From NCBI RefSeq assembly GCF_003390325.1, contig NZ_QUOK01000001.1, positions 558,001-622,000 on the forward strand: a DNA stretch of 64,000 nucleotides. The letters are read 5' to 3'. Of this stretch, positions 53,762-62,977 are shown one piece after another. Made by a program: the position numbers and the translations under genes. This DNA is from Rhodohalobacter sp. SW132 (GTDB lineage Bacteria > Bacteroidota > Rhodothermia > Balneolales > Balneolaceae). The notes below the pieces were generated by a model. It saw only the letters and a list, made by a program, of their open reading frames with translations. It ran no database searches and was not told the origin of the DNA. The first letter of the stretch is position 1. Each line of letters opens with the position of its first letter.

Positions 53762-56590
53762 ATGCCACGTCGCGAAGATATCAGTAAAATTCTCATTATC
53801 GGGTCCGGTCCAATCGTAATTGGCCAGGCCTGTGAATTTGATTACTCAGGAACCCAGGCATGCCGTTCATTAAAAGAAGAAGGGTATGAAGTGGTTTTGA
53901 TTAATTCGAATCCCGCCACCATCATGACCGACCCGATGATGGCAGACTCAATTTACCTGAAGCCGCTCACTACCGAATCGATCAAAGAAATTGTTGAGAT
54001 CGAGAAACCCGATGCCGTTCTGCCCACAATGGGCGGCCAGACGGCGCTGAACCTTGCCGGTGATCTGCAGAAGGAGAACTTCTGGGTGAATAACGGCATC
54101 AAAATCATCGGGGTGAACATGGACGCGGTGGAGATTACCGAAGATCGCCAGCAGTTCAAAGACCTGATGGATTCCATCGGTATTGACCAGTGCAGAAGCC
54201 GCGCGGCAAACTCACTGCTTGATGCTAAAGAGATTGTGGAAGAGCTTGGCGGCCTGCCTATTGTGATCCGCCCTTCGTTCACTCTCGGAGGGTCAGGCGG
54301 CGGCATCGTCTGGAATGAGGATGAATTTGAGCGAAAAATCCTGCGGGGACTTGAACTGAGCCCGGTTCACCAGGTGCTTATCGAGGAGAGTATCTTTGGA
54401 TGGAAAGAGTTTGAACTGGAACTTCTGCGTGATAAAAATGATAACGTGGTGATCATCTGTTCGATCGAAAATCTCGATCCGATGGGTGTTCATACAGGCG
54501 ATTCAGTTACTGTGGCACCCACCCAGACTCTAACGGACAAGCAGTATCAAAAAATGCGGGACGCTGCCATCAAGATGATGCGGTCAATTGGTGATTTTGC
54601 CGGAGGCTGTAATGTGCAGTTTGCGATGGAGCCCGGCAGTGACCGCCTGGTTGCCATTGAAATCAACCCGCGAGTAAGCCGCTCATCAGCACTTGCATCC
54701 AAAGCAACGGGTTACCCGATTGCAAAAATTGCCACAAAACTCGCGGTTGGCTACTCGCTTGATGAACTCCCCAACCCGATCACACAAGTTTCATCGGCCT
54801 GTTTTGAGCCGTCAATCGATTATGTGGTCGTGAAAATCCCGCGGTTTAATTTTGATAAGTTCTCTGCCGTTGATGAAGAACTGACCACGCAAATGAAAGC
54901 TGTGGGTGAAGTGATGTCTATTGGACGAAACTTTCCCGAAGCGCTGAATAAAGCGTGGCAATCGCTCGAAGTTGGCCGATCTGGCCTGGGTGCTGATGGA
55001 TATGCAAACCCCGACCGAAAAGAGATTCGCCAGCGGCTGATGAAACCGTATTGGGATCGCACCATGCAAATCAGGAACGCTTTTAAGATGGGTGCCTCTG
55101 TTGAAGAGATTGCAGATATCACAAAAGTAGACCCCTGGTTTCTGCAGCAAATCCGGCACATGGTTACGCTCGAAAACCGCGCTGAAGGAGAAACTCTTGA
55201 CAGCATCTCCCGTGAGTTGCTTTATGAAATAAAACAGGCCGGTTTTTCCGATGTGCAGATCGCCTGGCTGCTGAGTAAAAGCGGCAAAAAGTTTACAGAG
55301 GGTGATGTCCGCAAAAAACGTCATGAGCTGAATATGAAACCCGTATTTAAGCTTGTTGATACCTGTGCTGCTGAATTCCCGGCAAAAACACCTTATTACT
55401 ACTCCAGTTACGAGTTTGAAAATGAGAGTGAAGTATCCGACCGCAAAAAAGTGATGATTCTTGGAAGCGGCCCGAACCGGATTGGTCAGGGCATTGAGTT
55501 TGATTACTCCTGCGTTCATGCCGTCTTTGCCGCCCAGGAGATGGGGTATGAAGCGATCATGGTAAACTGCAATCCCGAAACGGTATCTACCGATTTTGAT
55601 GTAGCAGATAAACTCTATTTCGAACCTGTTTTCTGGGAACGCGTGCTCGACATTTATGAGCACGAAAAACCGGAGGGTGTGATTCTGCAGGTGGGCGGAC
55701 AAACCGCACTCAAACTTGGTAAAAAGTTTGTTGAAGCTGGAATCAAAATCTTCGGTACAGAGTTCGAAAAAATTGATTTTGCAGAAGATCGCGGCGAATT
55801 CTCTCAGTTTCTCAAACGGCTCGATATCACCTTTCCGGAATACGGCACCGCACGAAATGTGGAAGACGCGCTGAAAATTGCTGATCGGATCAAATATCCT
55901 GTCCTGATCCGACCCAGTTATGTGCTTGGTGGACAGGGTATGCGAATTGCCGTGAAAGAAGAAGAGCTTAAAAAATATGTTACAAACATCCTCAAAACCC
56001 ACCCGGAAAACGATTTCCTGATCGACAAATATCTGGATAAAGCGGTTGAGGTGGATGTAGATTCCGTTTTTGATGGCGAAGAACTTCATATAGCGGGTAT
56101 TATGCAGCATATCGAACCGGCAGGAGTTCACTCCGGGGATTCAACAGCTGTGCTACCGCCCTACTCCCTCAGCGAGGAAGTCATTCGCACAATTGAAAGC
56201 CACCAGTACCGTATCGCAAAAGAGATGGGAATTCTCGGCTTTTTAAACGTACAATATGCCGTGAAAAATGAACAGGTCTATGTACTCGAAGCCAACCCCC
56301 GTACCACGCGTACCATTCCTTTCCTGGCAAAAGCCACACAGCGGCCCGAAGCGAAAATTGGTGTTAAAGTGATGCTTGGAGCAAAGCTGAGTGAATTTGA
56401 CCTGGTATCAAAACTGGAGCACTGGGCGATTAAAGAGCCGGTATTCCCGTTTGATAAATTTCCGGAAGTAAAAAAGGAGCTCGGTCCCGAAATGAAGTCT
56501 ACAGGCGAAAGCATCTACTTTATGAAAGATTTCAACGACGAGCGATTCAAGAAACCGTATGAGTTTAAGAATCTGTACCTAAGCAAGTAG
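53762..56590 (+). CDS. carB: Carbamoyl-phosphate synthase, large subunit lacking the MGS regulatory domain
   Basis: A 942-residue enzyme with two homologous ATP-grasp halves: [20 protein letters not shown] at the start and [20 protein letters not shown] near residue 570, each followed by an ATP-grasp fold, plus [12 protein letters not shown] and [13 protein letters not shown] loops. It ends [13 protein letters not shown], soon after the second ATP-grasp domain. The 130-residue methylglyoxal-synthase-like C-terminal domain of E. coli CarB (about 1070 residues), which binds UMP and ornithine, is missing. Shorter CarB proteins occur in FCB bacteria, so this seems natural and not truncated. Allosteric control must differ. 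Confidence 0.97.
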   Translation: MPRREDISKILIIGSGPIVIGQACEFDYSGTQACRSLKEEGYEVVLINSNPATIMTDPMMADSIYLKPLTTESIKEIVEIEKPDAVLPTMGGQTALNLAGDLQKENFWVNNGIKIIGVNMDAVEITEDRQQFKDLMDSIGIDQCRSRAANSLLDAKEIVEELGGLPIVIRPSFTLGGSGGGIVWNEDEFERKILRGLELSPVHQVLIEESIFGWKEFELELLRDKNDNVVIICSIENLDPMGVHTGDSVTVAPTQTLTDKQYQKMRDAAIKMMRSIGDFAGGCNVQFAMEPGSDRLVAIEINPRVSRSSALASKATGYPIAKIATKLAVGYSLDELPNPITQVSSACFEPSIDYVVVKIPRFNFDKFSAVDEELTTQMKAVGEVMSIGRNFPEALNKAWQSLEVGRSGLGADGYANPDRKEIRQRLMKPYWDRTMQIRNAFKMGASVEEIADITKVDPWFLQQIRHMVTLENRAEGETLDSISRELLYEIKQAGFSDVQIAWLLSKSGKKFTEGDVRKKRHELNMKPVFKLVDTCAAEFPAKTPYYYSSYEFENESEVSDRKKVMILGSGPNRIGQGIEFDYSCVHAVFAAQEMGYEAIMVNCNPETVSTDFDVADKLYFEPVFWERVLDIYEHEKPEGVILQVGGQTALKLGKKFVEAGIKIFGTEFEKIDFAEDRGEFSQFLKRLDITFPEYGTARNVEDALKIADRIKYPVLIRPSYVLGGQGMRIAVKEEELKKYVTNILKTHPENDFLIDKYLDKAVEVDVDSVFDGEELHIAGIMQHIEPAGVHSGDSTAVLPPYSLSEEVIRTIESHQYRIAKEMGILGFLNVQYAVKNEQVYVLEANPRTTRTIPFLAKATQRPEAKIGVKVMLGAKLSEFDLVSKLEHWAIKEPVFPFDKFPEVKKELGPEMKSTGESIYFMKDFNDERFKKPYEFKNLYLSK

Positions 56591-56619
56591 GTCAAGTCAA
56601 TTTTGATTTGTCAGGTGAA

Positions 56620-56800
56620 GGAAATAGCCTCATCCGCTGACTTCCCGTCATCGGATGAGTGGTAGGGCTACATGTTACTCTGTCATTTTATGCGATGAAG
56701 AATGTAAAGGTCAGACAAATCACCGGATGAAGCGAATTCATCCGGTGAAGATTTACACCAAGCATATTCGCCCCTACATCAATGACACGGCAGTAGTTCA
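56620..56800 (+). repeat. Two-hairpin intergenic repeat, copy 2
   Basis: Contains CTCATCCGCTGAC/GTCATCGGATGAG (56629-56659) and TCACCGGATGAA/TTCATCCGGTGA (56720-56748), with AGGGCTA and AATGTAAAGG between them. This matches the reverse complement of copy 1 at 10640-10800. It fills most of the carB-ddl gap of about 330 bases, which otherwise holds only AT-rich promoter-like sequence near 56860-56900. Confidence 0.8.
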
Positions 56801-56918
56801 TAGATATGAAATTTTAGGTGAACGATAATAGATAAATGATAGCGGTATAAGCCACTAACTCTGTCTATTATCGGCTGATTTTCGTATTATACTATTCGAC
56901 TTTCAACCGAATTCATCT

Positions 56919-58103
56919 ATGAAAAAACCAACCGTAGTTGTTGCTTTTGGCGGTGTTTCTCCAGAACACGAAGTCTCTGTCTTAACCGGCGTGCAGGCAC
57001 TTTCTGCCCTTGAAGATTCTGAGTACCACACGTTACCGCTTTATATCTCGAAATCTGGCAAATGGTTTACAGGGGAGCCTCTTCGTGATCTGAAAAATTA
57101 CGAAAAACTCGATACACTCATTGGCAGCTCAACCCCCTGTGTGCTAACCCACAACAGAGACGGTGCACCGGTCATTAAAACTCTCCCGGATGGATTGTTT
57201 TCAAAATCATCCGAATTTCCTGTCTACGCCGTTTTGACCTCATTTCATGGATCAGCCGGGGAAAACGGTTCCTTCCAGGGAATTTTCGAGGCATACAATA
57301 TCCCCTATACCGGCAGCGGGGTGATGGCATCCGCCATCGGCATGGATAAAGTTACAGCCAAACGATTATGCGCATCTGAAGAGATTCCGGTAGTTGAAGA
57401 CATCGATTTTACTGAAAAAGATTGGATTGAAAACAAAGATGTTCTTCTTCAGAAAATCTCCGCTTTAGGGGAGTCTGCTGTTGTAAAACCGGTACATCTC
57501 GGCAGCAGTATTGGCGTTGAAGTGGTAAAAAGCACCGAAGAGACTATAACAGCTGTGGAGACCGCATTCAGGTACGATGACCACCTGATGGTTGAAAAAG
57601 CAATCTCCCCTCTCATGGAGATCAATTGCTCCGTTCTTGGCACTGCGGATAAGTGCAGGGCAAGCGTTTGTGAACGCCCGGTTGGACGTGAAGAACTCCT
57701 CTCATTCACTGATAAATATCAAAATGATGAAGCCGCGAAAGGTATGGCCGCGGCGGATCGCATTATCCCCGCCGATATACCTGATGAGCTCGCTGAAAAC
57801 ATCCAGGAAACGTCAGTTCGCGTTTTTAAACTGCTCCAATCCTCCGGGCTTGCTCGCCTGGATTTCCTGGTCAACGCAGATACCAATACCTTTTACTTTA
57901 ATGAAATCAATACAATTCCGGGGTCTTTCTCCTTCTATTTGTGGAAAGAGAATGGAATTGATTTTAAAGATTTACTTGTGGAGCTCATTGAAATTGCGAT
58001 TCAACAACACCAAAAAAAGAATGGGCGCGTTCAAAGCTACGAAACAAACTTACTGAGCCAAAAAGCCGTTAAGGGTATGAAAGGTTTAAAAAGATCAAAA
58101 TAG
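56919..58103 (+). CDS. ddl: D-alanine--D-alanine ligase
   Basis: A 394-residue ATP-grasp ligase that makes the D-Ala-D-Ala dipeptide for peptidoglycan. Motifs: FGGVSPEHEVSVLTG at the start, LTSFHGSAGENGSFQGIFEA, AVVKPVHLGSSIGVEVV and the metal/ATP site FYFNEINTIPGSFSFYLW. A C-terminal extension of about 30 residues (KKNGRVQSYETNLLSQK) is unusual but basic and unremarkable. It is the first gene of a tight cluster with the substrate-binding lipoprotein (3-base gap) and nadK. Nothing indicates a D-Ala-D-Lac ligase. Confidence 0.94.
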   Translation: MKKPTVVVAFGGVSPEHEVSVLTGVQALSALEDSEYHTLPLYISKSGKWFTGEPLRDLKNYEKLDTLIGSSTPCVLTHNRDGAPVIKTLPDGLFSKSSEFPVYAVLTSFHGSAGENGSFQGIFEAYNIPYTGSGVMASAIGMDKVTAKRLCASEEIPVVEDIDFTEKDWIENKDVLLQKISALGESAVVKPVHLGSSIGVEVVKSTEETITAVETAFRYDDHLMVEKAISPLMEINCSVLGTADKCRASVCERPVGREELLSFTDKYQNDEAAKGMAAADRIIPADIPDELAENIQETSVRVFKLLQSSGLARLDFLVNADTNTFYFNEINTIPGSFSFYLWKENGIDFKDLLVELIEIAIQQHQKKNGRVQSYETNLLSQKAVKGMKGLKRSK

Positions 58104-58106
58104 CGA

Positions 58107-59588
58107 ATGGCACATTCTATAAAATTTTCCGGAAATCTACTTTTATTCATTTTATCTCTTCTTCTGCTGACATCCTGTGGCACAACCGAAGAGGTTCGTA
58201 CTATTGAGGAGGGGCCCAGAACGCCCGGCGATCGAACAGCCGAAGAGACAGATACGGATCAGCTCTTCCAGGAACTCACCGTGGGTATGATTGATCCCGT
58301 GGATAACCTGGATCCGCTTTTTGCAAACAATCTGAGCACTATGCGGATTCTGTCCTTAATATATGACGGCTTATTTACAATAGACCGTGATGGGGAGGTA
58401 GTACCCGCCATTGCCGACAGTGTAAATATTTCAGACGATGAACGAGTCTACACAATCACACTAAATAACGACCTGTTTTTTCATGATAGTTCCGCTTTCA
58501 TGAGCGGTATTGGCCGGCGGCTGCAGGCAGCAGATGTGAAGTGGGCATTTGAACGCACCGCACGCGCAAATGTACCAACCCGGGCCTCTGAGCTTTTAAA
58601 GAACATTCAGGGATATGAGGAATATTTCGAAGATCAGCGTAATATATATGACACTGAACGACGCACACGCGGTGAAGTAACCGGGATCAGAGTTCTGGAT
58701 TCCAGGACCATTGAATTTCGTCTTCACGAACCGGATTCCGATTTCTTAAGAAAACTCGCGTCACCCTATTTATTTATATATCCGCGGGAAGTTATCCAGC
58801 GAGATGGATTCTCTCTTAAATCGAACCCGGTAGGTACCGGCGCATATACATTTATCAATCGGTCTGAGAATTCAATCGAATTGTCAAAAGACAATTCAGA
58901 CCGGATGGCCGACCGTTTAACCCAGCCGAATCTCAATAGAATTGAATTTGTGTACTACCCCAGTGAAAGTGATCTGTTCCAGGCGCTTGCCCAAAATAAT
59001 ATCGACTGGATCCCGGAAGTCGGTCCGGAAACGTACTATACAGCTTTTACACCAGAAGGTGACCTTGAACCCGGGTATCAAAATGAGTATGTAATTTCAA
59101 GCGGAGGGGAACGTCAGGTAGATTTATATCTCAATCAGACACGAAGAGTTAATATAAACTGGCTGCATTACCGCCTTTCAGAGATTGAAGTCGATACTGC
59201 TACAACAGGCAGATATTTAACCATCAATCAGCCACCTCCTGAGGTAGATTCCGATCAGATTGGTGAGCCCGACGACCGATACCTGGTCACATTTACGAGT
59301 GATCTGTTTGCAAGAAACCTTCTCTCTAATATTCAGGCTCAATATCTTGAACCGGACTCTGAATTTAATTTGTCTGATTTACGAACACCAGTATCACGTT
59401 CCTCAATTTACACCATCTCAACAGACTCTTTTCACCGACAGATTGTCCGTCCGCGTCCATCATGGATCACCTACGTTACCCCGGTTTATGGTCTTCACCA
59501 TCAAAATATTGATGGAATCATTAATCATCAGACACCCTGGAAGTTGTTTGTTGAGGATATACGGGTTGAAAATGGAGATCAACCATGA
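58107..59588 (+). CDS. Extracellular solute-binding lipoprotein (SBP_bac_5, oligopeptide type)
   Basis: A 493-residue lipoprotein: the signal ends LLLLTSCGTT (lipid Cys24). The mature part follows the family 5 pattern: LDPLFANNLSTMRILSLIYD, a VKWAFERTARA segment, LKSNPVGTGAYTF and a C-terminal lobe. Such proteins capture oligopeptides, dipeptides or nickel for an ABC transporter. No permease or ATPase gene is adjacent, so it must work with a transporter elsewhere or has another role. It lies 3 bases after ddl and overlaps nadK by four bases, so the three are almost certainly co-transcribed. Confidence 0.88.
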   Translation: MAHSIKFSGNLLLFILSLLLLTSCGTTEEVRTIEEGPRTPGDRTAEETDTDQLFQELTVGMIDPVDNLDPLFANNLSTMRILSLIYDGLFTIDRDGEVVPAIADSVNISDDERVYTITLNNDLFFHDSSAFMSGIGRRLQAADVKWAFERTARANVPTRASELLKNIQGYEEYFEDQRNIYDTERRTRGEVTGIRVLDSRTIEFRLHEPDSDFLRKLASPYLFIYPREVIQRDGFSLKSNPVGTGAYTFINRSENSIELSKDNSDRMADRLTQPNLNRIEFVYYPSESDLFQALAQNNIDWIPEVGPETYYTAFTPEGDLEPGYQNEYVISSGGERQVDLYLNQTRRVNINWLHYRLSEIEVDTATTGRYLTINQPPPEVDSDQIGEPDDRYLVTFTSDLFARNLLSNIQAQYLEPDSEFNLSDLRTPVSRSSIYTISTDSFHRQIVRPRPSWITYVTPVYGLHHQNIDGIINHQTPWKLFVEDIRVENGDQP

Positions 59589-60463
59589 AACTTGGTGTGA
59601 TCGCCAATCCTGAAAAATATTCCATAAAAGAACCTCTGAACCGATTGCTGAACTGGTGTAGTGAAAATGATCACCAGATAACGGTATCCAAAGAATTCAA
59701 ACAGTCTGTATCCGGCGTTGAATTTAACAGTGAACTCCATGTCGCTGAATCGGAAAAAGAGTGTATTTCCGAATCTGATTTTATCATTGCCATTGGCGGC
59801 GACGGAACCATGCTGCACACAGCCAAATATGTTCGATACTCCGATTCCCCCATCCTTGGCGTAAATACCGGAAAGCTCGGTTTTATGGCTAATGTTCAGC
59901 CCGACCAGATTGAATCCGCCCTGCACGACCTCCAAAGCGGCAATTTTGATATCGATAAACGAGCCATGCTTCAGGGGGTATCACGGGAAGGTGACATCTA
60001 TTATGCGCTGAATGAATTTCTTTTTACCAAAAAGGATACTTCTTCCATGGTATCCCTGAAAGCATCTTACGACGGATACCTGCTGAACCATTTCTGGGCG
60101 GATGGCCTGTTAATATCCACTCCAACCGGATCTACGGCGTATAATCTTTCTGCAGGCGGTCCCATTGTAATGCCCGGCACTCCCGTAATGATCGTTACAC
60201 CCATCAATCCGCATACGCTAACAACACGACCGCTCGTGCTGCCCTCCGATAAAAATCTGGTAATTGAAGTTGAAGACCAGCCGGATCATATCTTATTTTC
60301 AAGTGATGGCAGGATGTCCGATCAAACACTTTCAGATATGACCATCTCTAAGAGTGATCTGTCCGTAAATCTGGTGATGCTAAAAAATCAAAACTATTTT
60401 AAAACATTGAGAAATAAGTTGATGTGGGGTCTTGACAGCAGAAAAGCACCGGGGGATTCCTGA
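59585..60463 (+). CDS. nadK: NAD kinase
   Basis: A 292-residue enzyme that phosphorylates NAD to NADP. Motifs: the catalytic GGDGT at 71-75 (FIIAIGGDGTMLHTAK), the conserved NTGKLGFMANV, and GLLISTPTGSTAYNLSAGGP. Length is typical. It overlaps the solute-binding lipoprotein gene by four bases (ATGA) and ends 59 bases before mdh. Confidence 0.95.
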   Translation: MKLGVIANPEKYSIKEPLNRLLNWCSENDHQITVSKEFKQSVSGVEFNSELHVAESEKECISESDFIIAIGGDGTMLHTAKYVRYSDSPILGVNTGKLGFMANVQPDQIESALHDLQSGNFDIDKRAMLQGVSREGDIYYALNEFLFTKKDTSSMVSLKASYDGYLLNHFWADGLLISTPTGSTAYNLSAGGPIVMPGTPVMIVTPINPHTLTTRPLVLPSDKNLVIEVEDQPDHILFSSDGRMSDQTLSDMTISKSDLSVNLVMLKNQNYFKTLRNKLMWGLDSRKAPGDS

Positions 60464-60522
60464 AAAATCTATTTTAAACGAAGAACAATTCATAAAAAGA
60501 TAAATCAAATCAATACGTAGAT

Positions 60523-61479
60523 ATGAAAGTAACTGTAGTAGGAGCAGGTGGTAATGTAGGATCAACCGTGGCACTGAGCGTGGCACAACGTGATTTTGCC
60601 AAAGAAGTCGTAATGGTTGATATTGAAAGAAAAGAGGATGACAAAACATTTTACCCCTCAAAAGGACGTGCACTCGATCAGTGGGAAGCTTCTCCGATCC
60701 ACGGATTTGATACACGCCTGACCGGAACGGTAGATTATGCAGACACCAAAGATTCAGATGTATGTGTAATTACAGCAGGTGTTCCCCGAAAACCCGGAAT
60801 GAGCCGTGACGATCTCCTCGAAATCAACGCTAAAATCGTCGATTCAGTTTCAAAAGAACTGGTAAAGCATTCACCCGATACAATCATCATTGTGGTTTCA
60901 AATCCGCTTGATGTGATGACTTATGTTGCACATGCAGCAAGCAGTCTTGATGACAGCAAAGTGATGGGTATGGCGGGAATCCTGGATACGGCACGTTACC
61001 GGTCTTTCCTCGCTGAAGAGCTGAATGTATCCCCCAAAGATATTCAGGCGCTGCTCATGGGCGGGCACGGCGATACGATGGTCCCCCTGCCGCGTTACAC
61101 CACTGTAGCCGGAATCCCTGTAACCCAGCTGATCGATTCCGATAAACTCGACGCAATTGTGGACCGAACCAAAAAAGGCGGTGGTGAGATTGTAGGGTTG
61201 ATGGGTACATCAGCCTGGTACGCACCCGGAGCTGCTGCAGCACAAATGGTTGAGGCGATTATGCTCGATCAAAATCGCATTTTCCCATGTGCAGTGAAAC
61301 CGTCAGGACAATACGGAATTGACGATATTTTCATCGGACTTCCCGTAAAACTGGGCCACGGCGGAATCAAAGAGATCATTGAGGTTGACTTAGATGAAAA
61401 AGAACGAGATCTTTTAGATAAGTCAGTTACTGCAGTCCGCTCCACGATGGGCGACTTCAACAAACTGATGGATAACTAA
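60523..61479 (+). CDS. mdh: Malate dehydrogenase (NAD)
   Basis: A 318-residue TCA-cycle enzyme of the LDH-like MDH type. The Rossmann loop is VVGAGGNVGSTVA (5-17) with Asp33 in VMVDIE pointing to NAD over NADP. Substrate and catalytic residues: Arg89 and Arg95 in TAGVPRKPGMSR, Asp155 and Arg158 in AGILDTARYR, and His182 in MGGHGDTMV. The RKPGMSR loop is that of malate and not lactate dehydrogenases. It is followed by its own terminator. Confidence 0.96.
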   Translation: MKVTVVGAGGNVGSTVALSVAQRDFAKEVVMVDIERKEDDKTFYPSKGRALDQWEASPIHGFDTRLTGTVDYADTKDSDVCVITAGVPRKPGMSRDDLLEINAKIVDSVSKELVKHSPDTIIIVVSNPLDVMTYVAHAASSLDDSKVMGMAGILDTARYRSFLAEELNVSPKDIQALLMGGHGDTMVPLPRYTTVAGIPVTQLIDSDKLDAIVDRTKKGGGEIVGLMGTSAWYAPGAAAAQMVEAIMLDQNRIFPCAVKPSGQYGIDDIFIGLPVKLGHGGIKEIIEVDLDEKERDLLDKSVTAVRSTMGDFNKLMDN

Positions 61480-61520
61480 ATCGCAAATAAACGAAGACTG
61501 GTTCTTCACTACTTGCACTT

Positions 61521-61553
61521 AACCCCGTTTCGGTCTCCGATTCGGGGTTTTTT
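61521..61553 (+). terminator. Intrinsic terminator of mdh
   Basis: AACCCCG pairs with CGGGGTT over a loop of about 16 bases and is followed by a T run (TTTTTT). It lies 42 bases after the mdh stop and separates the metabolic cluster from the pilin-like operon. Confidence 0.88.
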
Positions 61554-61749
61554 ATTGACTTTTCTTTTTTACGCTCCTCTGCCTCTCCCCATATTTTCTC
61601 TCCGCCGCACCGCAGAACATTAGGATTTGTAACAATGGCGCTCCTTTTTTCTCTTGTAAATAGGCGGTTAGCCAACCGGGCATTTTCTAATTCGTAAATA
61701 TTAGAAAATTTTAATATTTTAATAAGACAACCCTTCTTAAAGGACTCTG

Positions 61750-62268
61750 ATGATAGGCTACAGTGAGGTCATACAAACAATGGCGGCGATGATCATCTTC
61801 TCGATGATTCTGATTAATGCCAACTACATGATCCAGCGCAATTCTATAATGCAGATTGACGCGGAACTTGAGCAAGAGGTCATTTCTTTAGGCCAGGAAA
61901 TTATTGAAGAAGCTCGCGCCAAAGCTTTTGATGAAGTGACCCAGGGAGAAATGCCTCCTACTATAATTCCAGGCGGCTTTACACCTACTTCTGCATTTCC
62001 TACCGAGGAAGAACAGCAATTGGCTATTCGGTCAAATTTTTTAGCTTTTGAAGATTTTCATAACTGGAGTGAGGTTATTACTACTCCACATGGTGATTTT
62101 CATATAAGCGTGGAAGTGTATTATGTAGACGATATCAATTTTGAAAGAGTAGAAGCTCAGACAACATTCAAAAAAATTGATGTAACGGTAAGAAGTGAAT
62201 TTCTGAGGGGGATCAATGAGCCCCGAAATTATCAGTTAGAGTTTATTCGAAATTACTACGCTGAGTAG
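61750..62268 (+). CDS. Pilin-like protein with one N-terminal membrane helix, gene 1
   Basis: A 172-residue protein. Residues 1-30 form a short N-terminus then a hydrophobic helix (VIQTMAAMIIFSMILINANY) which continues as an amphipathic helix (DAELEQEVISLGQEIIEEAR), the plan of type IV pilins and pseudopilins. The rest is beta-rich (DFHISVEVYYVDDINFERVE). A standard prepilin site (Gly followed by FTLxE) is not seen; MIGYSEV is the nearest candidate, with Glu at +3 and not +5. It is the first of three similar genes on the same strand, 21 bases from the next. I do not recognise a named family. Confidence 0.72.
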   Translation: MIGYSEVIQTMAAMIIFSMILINANYMIQRNSIMQIDAELEQEVISLGQEIIEEARAKAFDEVTQGEMPPTIIPGGFTPTSAFPTEEEQQLAIRSNFLAFEDFHNWSEVITTPHGDFHISVEVYYVDDINFERVEAQTTFKKIDVTVRSEFLRGINEPRNYQLEFIRNYYAE

Positions 62269-62288
62269 TGTAACAAGGAATACTGTCC

Positions 62289-62966
62289 ATGAATTTAGGA
62301 ATCGTAACAAGTTATATAGTAGCCGGGGTAATACTTTTAGGTATTGTTATGATGAATATACGCGTTCAAAACAGTGGTGCTGAATTGACTATCTCTCAAA
62401 TGAACAGACAATATGTAACCGATATTTCGGACATGCTGAATGATGATTTATCTAATATGGGATATGATGTAAATAGAATCACCCGGGATCCCGAAACAGA
62501 TGTAGTACGAATTATGGATTGTGCACAGTCTCACAGAATCAGGTTTTATAGAAATTTGTGTGAAACTGAGGCAGAGTGCAATGATCCGAATCGAATACCT
62601 GAACGTATTGAATGGCGATTTTTGCTTGATAATGAAATCTCTGCAACCAACCCCGCCCACAGGACATTGTTGAGAACGGTAACCGAATTTGACCCTTCTA
62701 CCGGAGATCCCCTTGCCGTTAATACCCAGGAAATAAATGTAGGCGTAACACAATTCAATATCGAGTACTACGAGACGGTAGGCTCAAATAGCAATATATC
62801 ACCTGGATGCGGGTCAAATGTGACAAATGTCAGACAGTTTAAAGTTACACTTGAAGTACAAAGTGCTGAAAAAATATATAGTCGTTCATTGGCTGAAGGT
62901 CGTTATGTCCGATCGGTTTGGGAAAAACGATTTACTCCTGCAAACTTGCAGATCAATACAAACTAA
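62289..62966 (+). CDS. Pilin-like protein with one N-terminal membrane helix, gene 2
   Basis: A 225-residue protein with an immediate N-terminal helix (NLGIVTSYIVAGVILLGIVM), an amphipathic continuation (TISQMNRQYVTDISDMLNDD), and a globular domain with two cysteine pairs likely to form disulfides (MDCAQSHRIRFYRNLCETEA, then SPGCGSN). The plan resembles minor pseudopilins of the PilW/GspJ kind, which share the NxxYxxDISDMLN-like helix and a TLEVQSAE-type C-terminal strand. No typical prepilin cleavage motif is present. It lies between two similar genes, 21 bases after gene 1 and 11 bases before gene 3. Confidence 0.72.
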   Translation: MNLGIVTSYIVAGVILLGIVMMNIRVQNSGAELTISQMNRQYVTDISDMLNDDLSNMGYDVNRITRDPETDVVRIMDCAQSHRIRFYRNLCETEAECNDPNRIPERIEWRFLLDNEISATNPAHRTLLRTVTEFDPSTGDPLAVNTQEINVGVTQFNIEYYETVGSNSNISPGCGSNVTNVRQFKVTLEVQSAEKIYSRSLAEGRYVRSVWEKRFTPANLQINTN

Positions 62967-62977
62967 CAGGCAGAGTT

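Noticed and set aside
54812-56131. A 439-codon open frame antisense to carB
   Set aside because: It lies entirely within a well-supported carB, shows no domain, and has the amino-acid composition of a mirror frame.
56919-58103. Vancomycin-resistance D-Ala-D-Lac ligase
   Set aside because: No vanH or vanX gene is near, and the motifs are those of housekeeping Ddl in a normal gene cluster.
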